The notes below the pieces were generated by a model. That model was not told the origin of the DNA and ran no database searches. It saw nothing but the letters and a program-made list of their open reading frames with translations. 64,000 bases of DNA from Siphonodentalium dalli (taxonomy: Eukaryota; Mollusca; Scaphopoda; Gadilida; Siphonodentaliidae): assembly GCA_032622095.1 (NCBI GenBank), contig CP136067.1:79198705-79262704 (forward strand). The letters run 5' to 3'. Positions 14,101-22,542 of this stretch are shown piece by piece (the first letter of the stretch is position 1; each line of letters begins with the position of its first letter). The position numbers and the translations under genes were made by a program.

Positions 14101-16329
14101 CGGTCATGTTCACCTACCTCTCGGCTACCGACTTCCCTTGGACAGGTCAGGGAGAACCCAAAATTGATGTACTAAACCTCGATTTGTGTAAAAAACCTAG
14201 ATCGAGGTTTTTCGAGACCATATGACCACTGGTGATATTGTGTGGAGTATTTCATCTTACACTTATGGGAGGCGAAATTCACATTTAGTAATTAATTGTG
14301 CTTGATTGCGCTTAAGCACAATTCATTATTAAATGTGAAATTGCCCTCCAATAGGTGTAAAATGAAATACTCCACATTATACCACTTACACTATATTACT
14401 TCCATTAGTATCATATTTGGTTTAGAGTGTTTCCCCTTATATCATGGGTGTATGTTTTGACCAGTGGTCACATGGTCTCGAAGAACCTCGATCTAGGTTT
14501 TCTACACAAATTGAGGTTTAGTACATCGATTTTGGGTTCTCCCTGTCGACCTGTTGGACTGCATGGTCCCACTGGTGGGAGGGGTTGGGTTTCAATTTTA
14601 CAAAGCCAGCCTTTAGTTTCTATGGGAGGCCAAATTCACATTTAATAATTAATTGTGCTTAAGCGCAATTAATTGCGCTTAAGGTGCATTCTCAGCTAAA
14701 TGGGCCCAAAGCGCAATTCATGGTTATATACTGTAACAAAACACCCTTGGTAAATAAATAGGTTTCTCCATAACTTAGCATTAACTCCTATTGACATGTC
14801 ACCTCTTGGTTTCATTGGTTTGATTGGGTAGGGAGCTAGCCCAACTTCTTTATCAAAATGGCTGACTCGCAATAGTATATCACCTTCTGTTTTAGTTGGA
14901 GCGACTCGTGATAGCATTATATTATCTTCGGTATATATTAGTTGGGGCTACTTGCAATAGCATTACTTTCTGTATTAGTCGGGGCAACATTGATTTTCTT
15001 AAATTTTCGAGTATACAGGGCCTGAGGGCCGAGGGCTTGCTTCCCTCATATGGTGTGCCTGTATTACAGGCACACCATATGAGGGAAGCAAGCCCTCGGT
15101 GACACCACATTCACACTATATGATCATGGAAATACTATAGATTTGTGCAAGAGATGCTGATTTAATAAGAAAAACTAGAGCTCCAGGACTGAGACACCAA
15201 AGCTCCAGTGACTACACACCATTTTTTGGACAGGGATGCTGATAATATGAAAATAGGGTTTTTTTTCCCCCTGATTTAAGTCAATAAGTAAACCATACAG
15301 TAATGCTCTAATTAATCGACTCCTTAACCACAGCAGAATTATGGATAACTTTTCAGGATTTAGTGGGAAATATGGCTTATTGCCATTCATTGGAAAGCTC
15401 TCGAGAGCTTTTCGATGAATGGCAACAAGCCATATTTCCGACTAAATCCTGAAACGTTACCCATAATTCTGCTGTGGTTAAGAAGTCGATTAATTAGAGC
15501 ATTACTGTATGAGGTAAGAAAGCCCTCATGCAGTGACACCGCATGCATGTATAGGCTAAAATCTGTGCAAAAATACATTAAAAACATCATACAAAAAATT
15601 ACTAAGAGTTCCGGGAAGGCGACATCAATTCTTTGGATAGAGGGATGCTGATATTCAGGTCAAAATTAGCCCAATGCTCATCTTGTGTTGCTAGGTGATA
15701 CACCAGGTCATGCTAATAGTTTATGGGTAGGTTAGATAGTAGTCACAATTATGCTTAAGCGCAATTGATTATGCTTAAGCGTAAATGCCCTATTTGCGCT
15801 TAAGCACAATATGTGGTATTTGCGCTTAAACGAGTGTGATACATTTGATTCACACCGAGTCGTAGACGAGTTGTCAATAAAATTTATGAAACTAGTTTTA
15901 TAAAATCTTATAATCCAAATTAACGAGTTGAAGATTTTGTATATCACATGAAACAAAATTAGAGCTTTATGCTTAAGAGCAATTCATTATTAAATGTGAA
16001 TTTGGCCTCCCATAAGTTTCGCCCAAGAGGGCTAATCCCACGCATGACCAACAAAACATTACTGCCAATTTTATTTACTGGCATGAGTTGGAACTTGGAA
16101 TGAAAATGATTAGTTTACCGGCCCATTTGCCGAAATGTCTTTTGATATCTTTGACTGGAAAAGCAGCACATACAATGCTGGTGTGCAAAGCTGTCAGTGA
16201 CTTGCACGTGAATTTTAATGTCTCTCGCGATGCGTAGATAGCTCCAATAATCGCTAGAACATCGCGTATGTTATTAAAAGTCTGTATAATCTCTCGAAGC
16301 AAAAACTCAAATCTATCAATCGCAGCCAT
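2077..16329 (-). CDS. HSDL1: HSDL1-like short-chain dehydrogenase gene, 3' end outside window
   Basis: Seven exons on the minus strand: 16119-16329, 9173-9296, 5649-5759, 5132-5190, 4408-4452, 4108-4142 and 2077-2158. All are bounded by AG/GT and join in consistent phase except for one extra base inside exon 2. The encoded ~220 residues follow the hydroxysteroid dehydrogenase-like 1 layout: an N-terminal hydrophobic segment (about residues 20-40), the Rossmann TGSSEGIG cofactor motif, NNVG, a Ser in VASGAC, and YAASK. The family has about 330 residues, so roughly 110 C-terminal residues are missing and must lie left of base 1. Vertebrate HSDL1 is regarded as catalytically inactive because Phe replaces the active-site Tyr; here Tyr is present, so the protein may be an active reductase if the frame is intact. 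Introns are packed with MITEs. HSD17B12 or HSD17B3 are related alternatives, but the N-terminus matches HSDL1 best. Confidence 0.88.
2741..3700. mobile_element. Element of the CCCTTTCTATACTAAAT family
   Basis: The left end CCCTTTCTATACTAAATATT and the right end (complement of CCCTTTCTGTACTGAATTG) match the two ends of the shorter element at 39901-40127. The subterminal phrase GTTCCCTTAGGAAATGTTC also recurs there. The flanks (GTAA left, TTTT right) are degenerate versions of the TTAA seen around the short copy. It has no coding capacity, so it is probably a piggyBac-like non-autonomous copy or a composite. Confidence 0.55.
3775..4009. mobile_element. Fold-back MITE, CAGTAATGC family, copy 1
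   Basis: One of four copies in the window (also 6045-6186, 15298-15508, 58188-58359). Shared arms read CAGTAATGC, then TAATCGACTCCTTAACCACA, then GGATTTAGTC and ATATGGCTTGTTGCCATTCA, with the reverse complement at the other end. This copy has an internal duplication of the GGATTTAGTC...AAAGCTCTCA block (3812-3875, 3888-3942). The insertion target appears to be TA. Confidence 0.75.
4108..4142 (-). CDS. HSDL1: HSDL1-like exon 6
   Basis: A 35-bp micro-exon with acceptor CTATTTTAG and donor GTGAGT. It encodes MTHMILPQMVDR, with the last codon split 2+1 across the intron. It corresponds to the helix segment before the catalytic serine strand in SDR proteins. It is recognisable only through phase and homology. 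Confidence 0.85.
4408..4452 (-). CDS. HSDL1: HSDL1-like exon 5
   Basis: A 45-bp exon with acceptor TTATTTCAG and donor GTAAAG. It encodes exactly 15 codons, ending IWQIILVNVAAATK, which matches the family's conserved 'N-V-N-x-A-A' helix. It is in phase 0 at both ends. Confidence 0.87.
4453..5131. other. HSDL1 intron 4, no further feature seen
   Basis: AT-rich intron sequence. No inverted repeat, gene or RNA recognised. Confidence 0.5.
5132..5190 (-). CDS. HSDL1: HSDL1-like exon 4 (NNVG motif)
   Basis: 59 bp with acceptor TTTCCAG and donor GTGAGA. It encodes V|NNVGVNYEYPQYF followed by LDVPEE. NNVG is the SDR strand-4 motif with the conserved Asn, and YPQYF is characteristic of HSDL1/HSD17B12-type enzymes. 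The first two bases complete the Val codon begun in exon 3. Confidence 0.9.
5251..5580 (+). repeat. AACAAGAGC dispersed repeat, short copy
   Basis: It starts AACAAGAGCATTGCTAGGG, as does the long copy at 9403, and ends in an ACAGACAGACAGCC motif and AATACGTCCCGTTT. Between lie two copies of a 'cccaaattcgaacttg...ttatcatccagaaacc' block. It is truncated relative to 9403-10838. Confidence 0.7.
5649..5759 (-). CDS. HSDL1: HSDL1-like exon 3
   Basis: 111 bp with acceptor TTTTTTTTCAG and donor GTAGGT. It encodes KKYSVQ, then CTVPIDFSEGKHIYEEI and WEAIRDKEIGIL. The 'DFSEG...IYEEI...DK-IGIL' pattern is diagnostic of HSDL1 (the D-F segment follows strand 3). Phase is 2 nt in and 1 nt out, matching its neighbours. 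Confidence 0.9.
6045..6186. mobile_element. Fold-back MITE, CAGTAATGC family, copy 2
   Basis: Left arm CAGTGATGCCCTAAGTAATC, right arm GATTACTTAGGGCATTACTG, with an internal GGATTTAGTCAGAAATATGG block present once. TA on both sides. This is the shortest copy in the window. Confidence 0.8.
6187..8430. other. HSDL1 intron 2 sequence without recognisable genes
   Basis: Contains a short (TA)n run near 6239-6252 and a C-run near 6681-6696. Several short open frames exist on both strands (for example near 6780-7210 and 8026-8256), but none has splice sites, codon bias or a family resemblance. Confidence 0.5.
8431..9078. mobile_element. TIR element (AGGCCAAAGAAAAAAGATA), TA-flanked
   Basis: Left end AGGCCAAAGAAAAAAGATAG then TATGTTTCCG. 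The right end is the reverse complement of AGGCCAAAGAAAAAAGATAC then TATGTTTCCG. TA lies directly outside both ends. The interior is a T-tract (8501-8517), near-repeats of 'cccaaataatag', and an 18-base G run (8939-8956). No transposase. Confidence 0.75.
9173..9296 (-). CDS. HSDL1: HSDL1-like exon 2 (cofactor motif), frameshifted
   Basis: 124 bp with acceptor TTTGCAG and donor GTAAAG. The first part encodes VTGSSEGIGRAYA (TGxxxGxG cofactor loop) and the second part LARRGVNIILVSKKENR then TAEEIG. The two parts are in different frames: one surplus A in the AAA run (TTT at 9249-9251 on the plus strand) turns SELARRG into a stop. A 123-bp exon would restore the phase with exons 1 and 3 exactly. 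Confidence 0.88.
9403..10838 (+). repeat. AACAAGAGC dispersed repeat with ~180-bp internal units
   Basis: Begins AACAAGAGCATTGCTAGGG. It contains at least five imperfect units with the shared phrases GTCAAATTCTAAGTCGAAAA, GGGCCGTAACTCATGTAAAA, TTCGAACTTGGCCTGTA and CCAAACTGGAGTTATC. It ends in a GACGGACAGACGG-rich tract followed by ATACGACCTTTTTCAAAAAA. The intermediate end motif at 10549-10575 (GCACGCACGCACAGG) suggests an internal fusion of two copies. Same family as 5251-5580. Confidence 0.8.
10839..11854. other. Intron sequence, nothing recognised
   Basis: AT-rich. An open frame of 94 codons at 11069-11353 (plus) has no family resemblance and no splice context, and I do not call it a gene. 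Confidence 0.45.
12640..12803. mobile_element. 164-bp MITE with perfect 9-bp target duplication
   Basis: TIR TAGTCCAACAAATTAGACT at the left and its exact complement at the right. The 9-mer GCGCATGAC flanks both sides (12631-12639 and 12804-12812). A 9-bp duplication suggests a Mutator-like or related superfamily. Inserted in the 11855-13330 palindrome. Confidence 0.88.
12917..13055. mobile_element. Palindromic MITE centred on a 20-bp dyad
   Basis: Near-perfect inverted repeat of about 139 bp centred on AACCATAGATATCTATGGTT. Arms contain GTAGGTTTTTCAAGTTATC and its complement with a few mismatches. It can form a long hairpin if transcribed. Confidence 0.8.
13499..13925 (-). mobile_element. 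tRNA-derived SINE, full length
   Basis: Read on the minus strand from 13925. A tRNA-like head has an A-box-like TAGCGTACTGA and a B-box-like GATCGCAACC (one mismatch to GWTCRANNC) about 45 bp apart. Then come a conserved body (CCCATTACAACACTTGT, CAGTACGCTGT, CACGTTAAAGAACGC) and a 3' tail of TAGA/GATA repeats (plus-strand TCTATC repeats at 13499-13521). The body phrase around GTTAAAGAACGC is widespread in molluscan SINEs. A second copy is embedded at 20226-20494. Confidence 0.75.
14141..14553. mobile_element. Double palindrome element
   Basis: Outer arms contain AGGGAGAACCCAAAATTGAT and ACCTAGATCGAGGTTTTTCG with complements at 14459-14548. An inner pair of arms carries GGAGTATTTCATCTTACAC and ATTCACATTTAGTAATTAAT. 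The inner part resembles the TATGGGAGGC family described at 14621. Confidence 0.7.
15029..15099. repeat. 35-bp perfect palindrome with 1-nt spacer
   Basis: Left arm 15029-15063 starts CCGAGGGCTTGCTTCCCTCA. Right arm 15065-15099 is its exact complement. The paralogous element at 30312-31429 has only one arm at the corresponding position. Confidence 0.93.
15298..15508. mobile_element. Fold-back MITE, CAGTAATGC family, copy 3 (most symmetric)
   Basis: The two halves are almost perfect complements across the whole element, centred near 15402 (GAAAGCTCTCGAGAGCTTTC). Ends CAGTAATGCTCTAATTAATC and its complement, TA on both sides. Nested inside the 14621-16014 element. Confidence 0.88.
16119..16329 (-). 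CDS. HSDL1: HSDL1-like exon 1 with start codon
   Basis: Start ATG at 16329-16327 in a good context (AACGATGG). It encodes MAAIDRFEFLLREI, a hydrophobic stretch (VLAIIGAIYA), and ends FGKWA plus one base before donor GTAAAC. Both the length (70 codons + 1) and the opening 'MAA-D-F-LLRE' match the HSDL1 N-terminus, which targets and anchors the protein. The start is the first ATG and the family start. A CRE-like TGACGT half-site lies upstream near 16450, but no TATA box is evident. Confidence 0.9.
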
Positions 16330-16525
16330 CGTTACATTTGACCTGCCGGATTTTATTTTTCTAATAATATTTTTTAGACACCGGTTCCGGTTTTTAAATC
16401 GATACTGCTTTTTTTGGGATGGCAGTGTGATTACGAAAATTTGTCAGCGATTACGTCTTTATGACGTTATGGGTGTATCGTACCCAAAACTTACATCAAT
16501 CACAGCAACACGATAACCGCACAGG

Positions 16526-16630
16526 CAGGCCCCTGGGGGAAATTACTTAAATACCAATATACACTCTACCAGAATATACAGTTAGTATATAGTCTATATT
16601 GGTATTTTAGTAATTCCCCCCAGGGGCCTG
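16526..16630. mobile_element. 105-bp palindromic MITE
   Basis: Arms CAGGCCCCTGGGGGAAATTA and TACCAATATA, with the complement ending CAGGGGCCTG at 16630. One-base differences only. It lies about 200 bp upstream of the HSDL1 start. Confidence 0.85.
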
Positions 16631-17138
16631 TGGCACAGCTAGCTAGGGGCATGTAGGCCTACATAACGCGCCCCGCTGCCCGCCCCCATTTTGCGCTGCC
16701 CAATGCCCATATACGCAGCACATATTGATTTGTATGAGTATATAAATAAATTATTAGCCGACAAGAAATCACTGAGCGCTAGATGTTTAGTTGATCGTTT
16801 GACCTATTTTTAATTATAGTAAGCTGTATATATAGCCTATATGGGGATGAATTTAGAAGAACATATCTGCCATTGTTCTCGGAGTAGGATAAATCCGAAA
16901 ATTTACGCTCTCCGGAGACAATATTCGGTGGTAAAAAAATTATCAAATGCTATGGATATAAATGGTTCCGAGGGGAGCTTGTGGTATATATTGACTGATT
17001 TCAAGAGGAATCCTTCGCCGACAAACCCGTGGCCATATCGATAGCATTACTCAGATAAATGGGCTAAATTTGTTCGATTCCCGAGCGATGGTAAAACCGG
17101 TTATATCTACAGTTTCCCTTGTCCTTATATTATAGGCC
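16631..17138. other. Mixed sequence with partial copy of the 17139 MITE
   Basis: 16650-16725 (GCGCCCCGCTGCCCGCCCCC, TTTGCGCTGCCCA) matches one arm of the element at 17139-17415. A 67-codon open frame at 16841-17044 (plus) has no recognisable family and is not called. Confidence 0.5.
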
Positions 17139-17415
17139 TACTACCATTAACGTGAAACAGGCGCGTATATAGGAGCGGCGTATATATATGGGCAGCCCCG
17201 GCAGCGCAAATGGGGCGGGGGGGGGGGCAACGGAGTGCGTTACATGCCCATGTGGCCTGTGCACATGGATAATAATAATTATTGAACATCCGAAATGTGT
17301 TGCTACCGAGCACATGGGCCTGTAACGCGCTCCGCTGCCCGCCCCCTTTTTGCGCTGCCCATATAGGCCTACGCCGCATTAATATATACGCGCCTGCTTC
17401 ACGTTAATGGTAGTA
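17139..17415. mobile_element. GC-rich fold-back MITE (TACTACCATTAACGTGAA)
   Basis: Arms of roughly 80-100 bp: TACTACCATTAACGTGAAAC, GGCGCGTATATA, GGGCAGCC...GGCAGCGCAAA, with complements on the right. A second, partial left arm follows immediately at 17420-17470, so two insertions or an end duplication abut here. Confidence 0.82.
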
Positions 17416-17499
17416 TTATACTACCATTAACGTGAAGCAGGCGCGTATATAGAAGCGCGGCCGATATATAGCCTAGGCCGATGGTTAACCCCCAGTTAA

Positions 17500-17950
17500 A
17501 GGTACTCAATCCGATCAGACGATCCTAAAGTACTATTTCTTTGGCTTCGGGGGTAAAAAATATTTGATTCGAGTCGAGGAACCAACCCATCAAAGCTCGG
17601 AGTGATCAATTATCGATTTTTTAAATCTATTATTTTTCACCACGTGGAATATATAGTGGCCCAGTAAAATTCGATGAGAAGACTGCCTCGGTTCCAAATT
17701 GCGGATGAAGATGGATAACTCTAAAATCAAGTGGCTTATTTTTGTGTCAGATATTTTGACAAACCGGCAAAATTTCGTTGAACAAAATGTTGATAAATAA
17801 CATGTTTTGGGCAATTTTATACTATATTTGAATGTGGTTAGCATTATTTTTGGGCAATTAATCGAGTCTGATAACCGAAGCGGCATTTAAAAACAAATGT
17901 TGTTGTTGTAATCTGATAATATGGGGACCATCGAATCGGATTGAGTGCCT
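17500..17950. mobile_element. piggyBac-like MITE, TTAA-flanked
   Basis: Ends AGGTACTCAATCCGAT and complement of AGGCACTCAATCCGAT, with TTAA at 17496-17499 and 17951-17954. The interior (TCTTTGGCTTCGGGGGTAAA, GAGTCGAGGAACC) recurs without clear ends at 37845-38230 and 39075-39280, giving three copies in the window. Confidence 0.82.
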
Positions 17951-18224
17951 TTAATAAATAAATCAAATACAAAATTAATTAGGGCTACGCTGTTCAAAGC
18001 GCAATTGAATTGTGCTAAAGCGCAATTGAATTGATTGACCTGCGGTCTTATTTCGCTGTGGTTAATTAGTTTAAACTCAAAAGTCGTATCGCGTGTGGGT
18101 GCGCGAAAAATAGTACTGCGCGAACTCGGGACCCGAAAAACCGCTGGCCGAATCTTCCTTGTCCCAGATTCTCCCCGTTGCCCCGTTCGTAACCATCAAA
18201 TCAGACACATAGCCGACACGATTT

Positions 18225-18345
18225 ATATCCGGAAGTGGGTTTTTTTTTCACCGCAAATTACTAAGGAAACTCCCATCAACAATATGGCGGACCCTATTGC
18301 ATATTATTGCAGAAAGTCAGATATTGGTTCCGTAGAATTTAGACA
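18225..18345 (+). promoter_or_regulatory. Possible promoter / first exon (ETS site then ATGGCGG)
   Basis: CCGGAAGTG (ETS/GABP-type site, 18230-18238) is followed about 50 bp later by AACAATATGGCGGACC, the layout of many TATA-less housekeeping promoters. The ATG opens a short frame (MADPIAYYCRKSDIG...) ending at a TAA near 18350. A weak donor (GTAGAA) precedes the stop. It could be the start of a plus-strand gene, possibly the one at 36491. Speculative. Confidence 0.2.
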
Positions 18346-18540
18346 ATACTAAGTCGTCACATAACTTAAACAACACGTTTTAACTCTTTAAACAGGTTAG
18401 GTCTAGGCTTAGACTAGAGAGGTCCACAGTTACTGGACATAAACTGATAAAGTCCCAAAATTTAAAATAAGGTTTTAATTTAATCAAATTTATTCCACTT
18501 TCCACTAATTCCAGGTCAGAGAAATCCGGAAATCGAGGTA

Positions 18541-19350
18541 TTAGTGTTGGTGCACACGATCACGGTTGTCCCCGATTTATCCGGCTGCCGGATAAATCGG
18601 GGACAACCGGGATCGTATGCGCCAAACTTTGGAGCGGTTTTTGTCGGATCCGATTTAATCGGACCGTTCAAACTGAGTTTGATTTCATCATGAAAATCCG
18701 GCTTGTGATGATGGCAATGCGTGTGTTTTGCTTGTCACATGGCCGTCATATGACCAAAACCTCATTCAAAATGTCGGAATAGTTGGCGGCAACCGCTAAA
18801 TAAAGAATTCTGATCGATCGACAAGAAACAACGACTGGTAGACCTGTGGCTGTGCCTGGGCTGTGGGGCAGAAAATCAGTGCCTGTATAATAATCGGATT
18901 CTAGACGTTTCGTACCATCTGGTCGTTTCGTACCATATTTTTTGGTTGTTTCGTACCGCATTGTTTGGTCGTTTCATACCATGTAGGAAATCAATTGGTC
19001 GTTTCGTACCGTGTGTAACTGTGTTGTACCATGTTGGGAATGGGGGAAAACAGTATTAATTTCCTACTCTATTCTTTATTTTAAAATAACAATTACATAT
19101 TAACATTAACAACATTATTTTACACAACAATATGGGACATGATATTTGTTATTAATTGATTTCCTACATGGTACGAAACGACCAAACAATGCGGTACGAA
19201 ACATCCAAAAAATATGGTACGAAACGTCCAGGTACCAAACGACCACGGTACGAAATGTCCTGTACCCATAATAATCGCAACAAAAGGGCTGCATGACGTT
19301 GTGGAAAGGTCTATTACGCCAATTTACAGCTATTGCTCGTGACCTCAATA
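18541..19350. mobile_element. GTTGTCCCCGATTTATCC element, interrupted
   Basis: Begins with a palindrome (GTTGTCCCCGATTTATCCGG and complement, 18562-18607). Its body, from TTTGTCGGATCCG through CAGTGCCTGTATAATAATC, matches in inverse orientation the element at 29030-29515. It is split by the insertion 18896-19267, and its right end was replaced by the 4.67-kb element that starts at 19351. Confidence 0.75.
18896..19267. mobile_element. GGTCGTTTCGTACC fold-back element with 9-bp TSD
   Basis: Arms made of repeated GGTCGTTTCGTACC units and GTAGGAAATCAATT, inverted at the other side, with an AT-rich loop. ATAATAATC flanks both sides (18887-18895 and 19268-19276). The paralogous element at 29160-29175 has the same site without the insertion, which proves the boundaries. 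Confidence 0.9.
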
Positions 19351-20225
19351 TTTCTGCTAAAGGAAGCCGTTCACACTGAACTATATGGATAGATGTCCTG
19401 CGTTTGTAAAACCATAGTAGAAAAGGGGTTAACTTTTTGTGTGTGGTCGCCTACGGTACCTCGCGGTCTTGCTCGGATTAGTCACGCATGCGCAGTCCCA
19501 ATATAACCGACTGAATCCGCCAGTTTATTTTCTGCTACCAAAGAGAGAAGTCTAAAGGGAGTATTGTTCCGAATTTGTCGTTTAACAACTAGAAAACAAA
19601 TTCAATTTATCGATACAATAATTACTGGTCGCCTACGCATTAGTTTTTAGAATTATTGTTTCGAATTCACGAACCGTTTCGCTTCAAAACATACAATTGT
19701 TCTGTGTTTTCGAATAGGCGGTGGACTTAATATTTTTCGAATCTGAAAATCGACATTTCGCCATAATCAGCCGCCATTTCAAGGCCTTACGAGGCGCATA
19801 GACTATTGTGAACAATTCATCTATGTAATTATTATAGAACCTATAAGGTATGATATAATTTGTCAGATATAAAAAATGACACGTGTTTGTTACCGGAAGT
19901 CTCCTAATTTCGTGGGAATTTATTTACGCGTGGACATTTATTTAGCAATAATTAGTATTTTAATTACCATCGCTACTGACGCTATTTATCATAATGTTAT
20001 GAACTACATTCTTTCTCATAATACTTTGTTGTTTTATGGCTCAATACAACTGATCCAGATGTGTTGGTCACATTTGAACTTAAAAGTTGATTACAATTTA
20101 CATCTGGGTTTATCAATTCAATGTAAAAACAGTAGTGTCATTATTACTTTAATAAATTGACAGAGATTGATATTGGAGAAGTGTTATCATTATGTTCATG
20201 GTTTGATTCTCGTAACGGAGCATCA

Positions 20226-20494
20226 CCTTCAATGTAACAATCTCAGCCATGTGCTAGCGGACCGGGGATTGCACCCTGGTCAGGGTATTCTGACAGAAAT
20301 CAGAACTCGGTCCGATACCAAGTTTGTCAGGCTAACAAGTCCCATTTGAGATTACTGAATAAAATCCGAATGCAAATGCCGATTTTCCCCATTACAACAC
20401 TTGTTCAGGTATGTTGTCGTGGGTGCACTACGCTGCACATGTACACACCTAGGTGTGTGCATGTTACAGAACACTACTGGAGTCGCTAGATCTC
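20226..20494 (+). mobile_element. SINE copy inside the 4.67-kb element
   Basis: Plus-oriented relative of the 13499-13925 SINE. Shared phrases include GGTCAGGGTATTCTGACA, CATTACAACACTTGTTCAGG and ACACCTAGGTGTGTGCATGT. Present at the same place in the second copy of the host element, so it was there before the host element duplicated. Confidence 0.72.
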
Positions 20495-22542
20495 ATCTAA
20501 ACAACATGCTTTCACAAAAATACTTTGTGTTTTCTGTTTTAATACTGTCACACATGTCTCCTATGATTTAGATGTGTTGGTCGACGCTTGAATTGATCAG
20601 ACTACAGTTTATCAATATCAGAAAAATAATGACTGTTGTCGTACTAAGATTCGTTAGTGTCATTAATTTCAGACAGGGATTGACATCTGACAGGAGTCAG
20701 AATTCTGTTGAGTACATGATTCGATTCTCGTACAGTGCTTCAACTTCACTGTCAAAATTTATAACTGCTAGCATTTAATGATTGCAAGCATGACACTAAA
20801 ATTAATCGTGATGACAGTTTCACTATTGTCTCAATTCCAGATTTTAGTTATTCTGAATTGTATCCAAAAATTAACCCATCCTTTCAAAATTGCTGGGTTG
20901 TATCTCGACAAAATGGTGTCCCCTTCCGGAATACAAACATAATTGCTTTCCTTCCTGTGTAGGTTTACCGAAAAGAAGCGGGGGGGGGGGGGGGGGGGGG
21001 GCTGGATTACTACGATTCTGGATATGGCTCTAATTGGGACACAAAATTACAAATCATGGGTGCTCCGGTTTGCATTCTCTAGAGTAAGGCAAGAGGCTTA
21101 TGGTCACTCTGACGGTGTTTACTCATGGTTTCACTATCTAAAAATATATTTGAAGATACTTTGGTTTGAATAACCTTTCCCCTTCTTGATTCAATTATGT
21201 GAATGATTCCAGCCTGACAGGTATTTAGAGTCGTGGTGACTTGACCCCTCCAGGTAACTGGCCCACTGGCAATAACTGGCGACCGTGGCCTGGATGACGT
21301 TCCCCAATGAATAACGATATAATAGCAGTGGTATTCCAAGACGAGGAAGGTGGGGGGAGACATTATTTATGACAAGTAACCATATCAAATGTGAGCTTGG
21401 TACAAGAACAGGCTGTACATCCAATACAGCATGTATTGTTCATAAAGGGCATGGTAGGTATTTTGAAGGTATTCATGGACTAGTTGGAAGAAAAAGTCTC
21501 AATGAATTTTAAAATATATACGTGTCCCGACCTTTCATACCGTTGATATGGCGAATATACTTCACACACGAATGAAGCATATTTACATGGAAAGCATTTA
21601 TATTGCCATGTGTCCCACGACCACTGCCAATAGCCTTTCCGACAAGAGGCCATCAGCATGGCTCTTCGTACTTCTATTGCCCATATCAATTTGATTATCT
21701 GGCACATAGACAATAAAACAGGCGAAGACGTTTGCGCTGTCCAGCTAAGCTTTCGAGGAAGCTCATTGACCAGCATTACCGACCTTTCCTAAGACGCAGG
21801 CAGGGGACCACCCCGTTCGAGTGGCATCCCATCCCCATGGAACAGATGCCCGATCATAAGGGCCTGAAGCCATGCTGCCAACTGCGCATTTCGGTCTATG
21901 CTGTCCTCTCTTCCTTAAACATGCCATAAGCGGGACCATTTAGGTCGGGGGAGTTCCTCTCTATCTTGGCTCTTCAAATTAAAATAAAACAACATTATAA
22001 AGGGATGTGTATCCTTTACTAGGAGGATGATAATTTCATTCCTTTCCTTCCTAGGGGAGCCATTTTTAGAGCGGGTCTTCCCCTAGTTTGCTGCATGCTT
22101 CACACTAACCGACCTATCACACACCTAGGTCGTTCTGCTGCATGTTTGGGGGGGCAGAGGCTCAGACCTGAATATTCCGTATGGTGACCGTGAAAATTTA
22201 CCTGTGTTCATCATCTGACTACATTTTACATCATTTGAACTGATTTCGGTTGTAGAAGGCGCACCTTCATTTCTTCGAATCGGATCGCGGTGGGTATTCC
22301 GCTGGGAACTGCTCTCAGGTGCCTAGTGGTCGTGATGGCCTAATAATAGTAATGTGTGTGGATTTAGGCTGAACATAATACTTGTGATTGCACATTTTGC
22401 TGTCTGTCTCCATTCCAAAGGATGGTGCTCGTCGGGAAATTTCTCCGAAATTAATACTCGTACCGACACTATTGTTTTGGCACCTGAGAGTAGCGGTTTG
22501 CTTTCTCATCGGATGCTCTGGTCACCTGCGGTGTTCGGCCAT

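Larger units (their letters stand above)
14621..16014. mobile_element. TATGGGAGGC element copy 1, GCTTAAGC arrays, 6-bp TSD
   Basis: TIRs TATGGGAGGCCAAATTCACA and its near-complement at 15990-16014. The 6-mer AGTTTC flanks both ends. Just inside each terminus are clusters of GCGCTTAAGC palindromes (14655-14693 and 15745-15835). The body is homologous, in inverse orientation, to the copy at 30312-31429 but carries a nested MITE (15298-15508), a template-switch palindrome (15029-15099), and an extra ~120-bp segment inside the right array. No transposase seen, so non-autonomous. Confidence 0.8.

Noticed and set aside
14696-14917. Open frame (RVSHFDKEVGLAPYP) similar to one at 31121-31312
   Set aside because: Nucleotide similarity reflects two copies of one element. 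A 2-bp indel between the copies near the start changes the upstream frame, and replacements are not biased to synonymous sites.
16841-17044. 67-codon frame upstream of the HSDL1 start
   Set aside because: No family resemblance, no donor or acceptor and no second copy, so I cannot support a gene.
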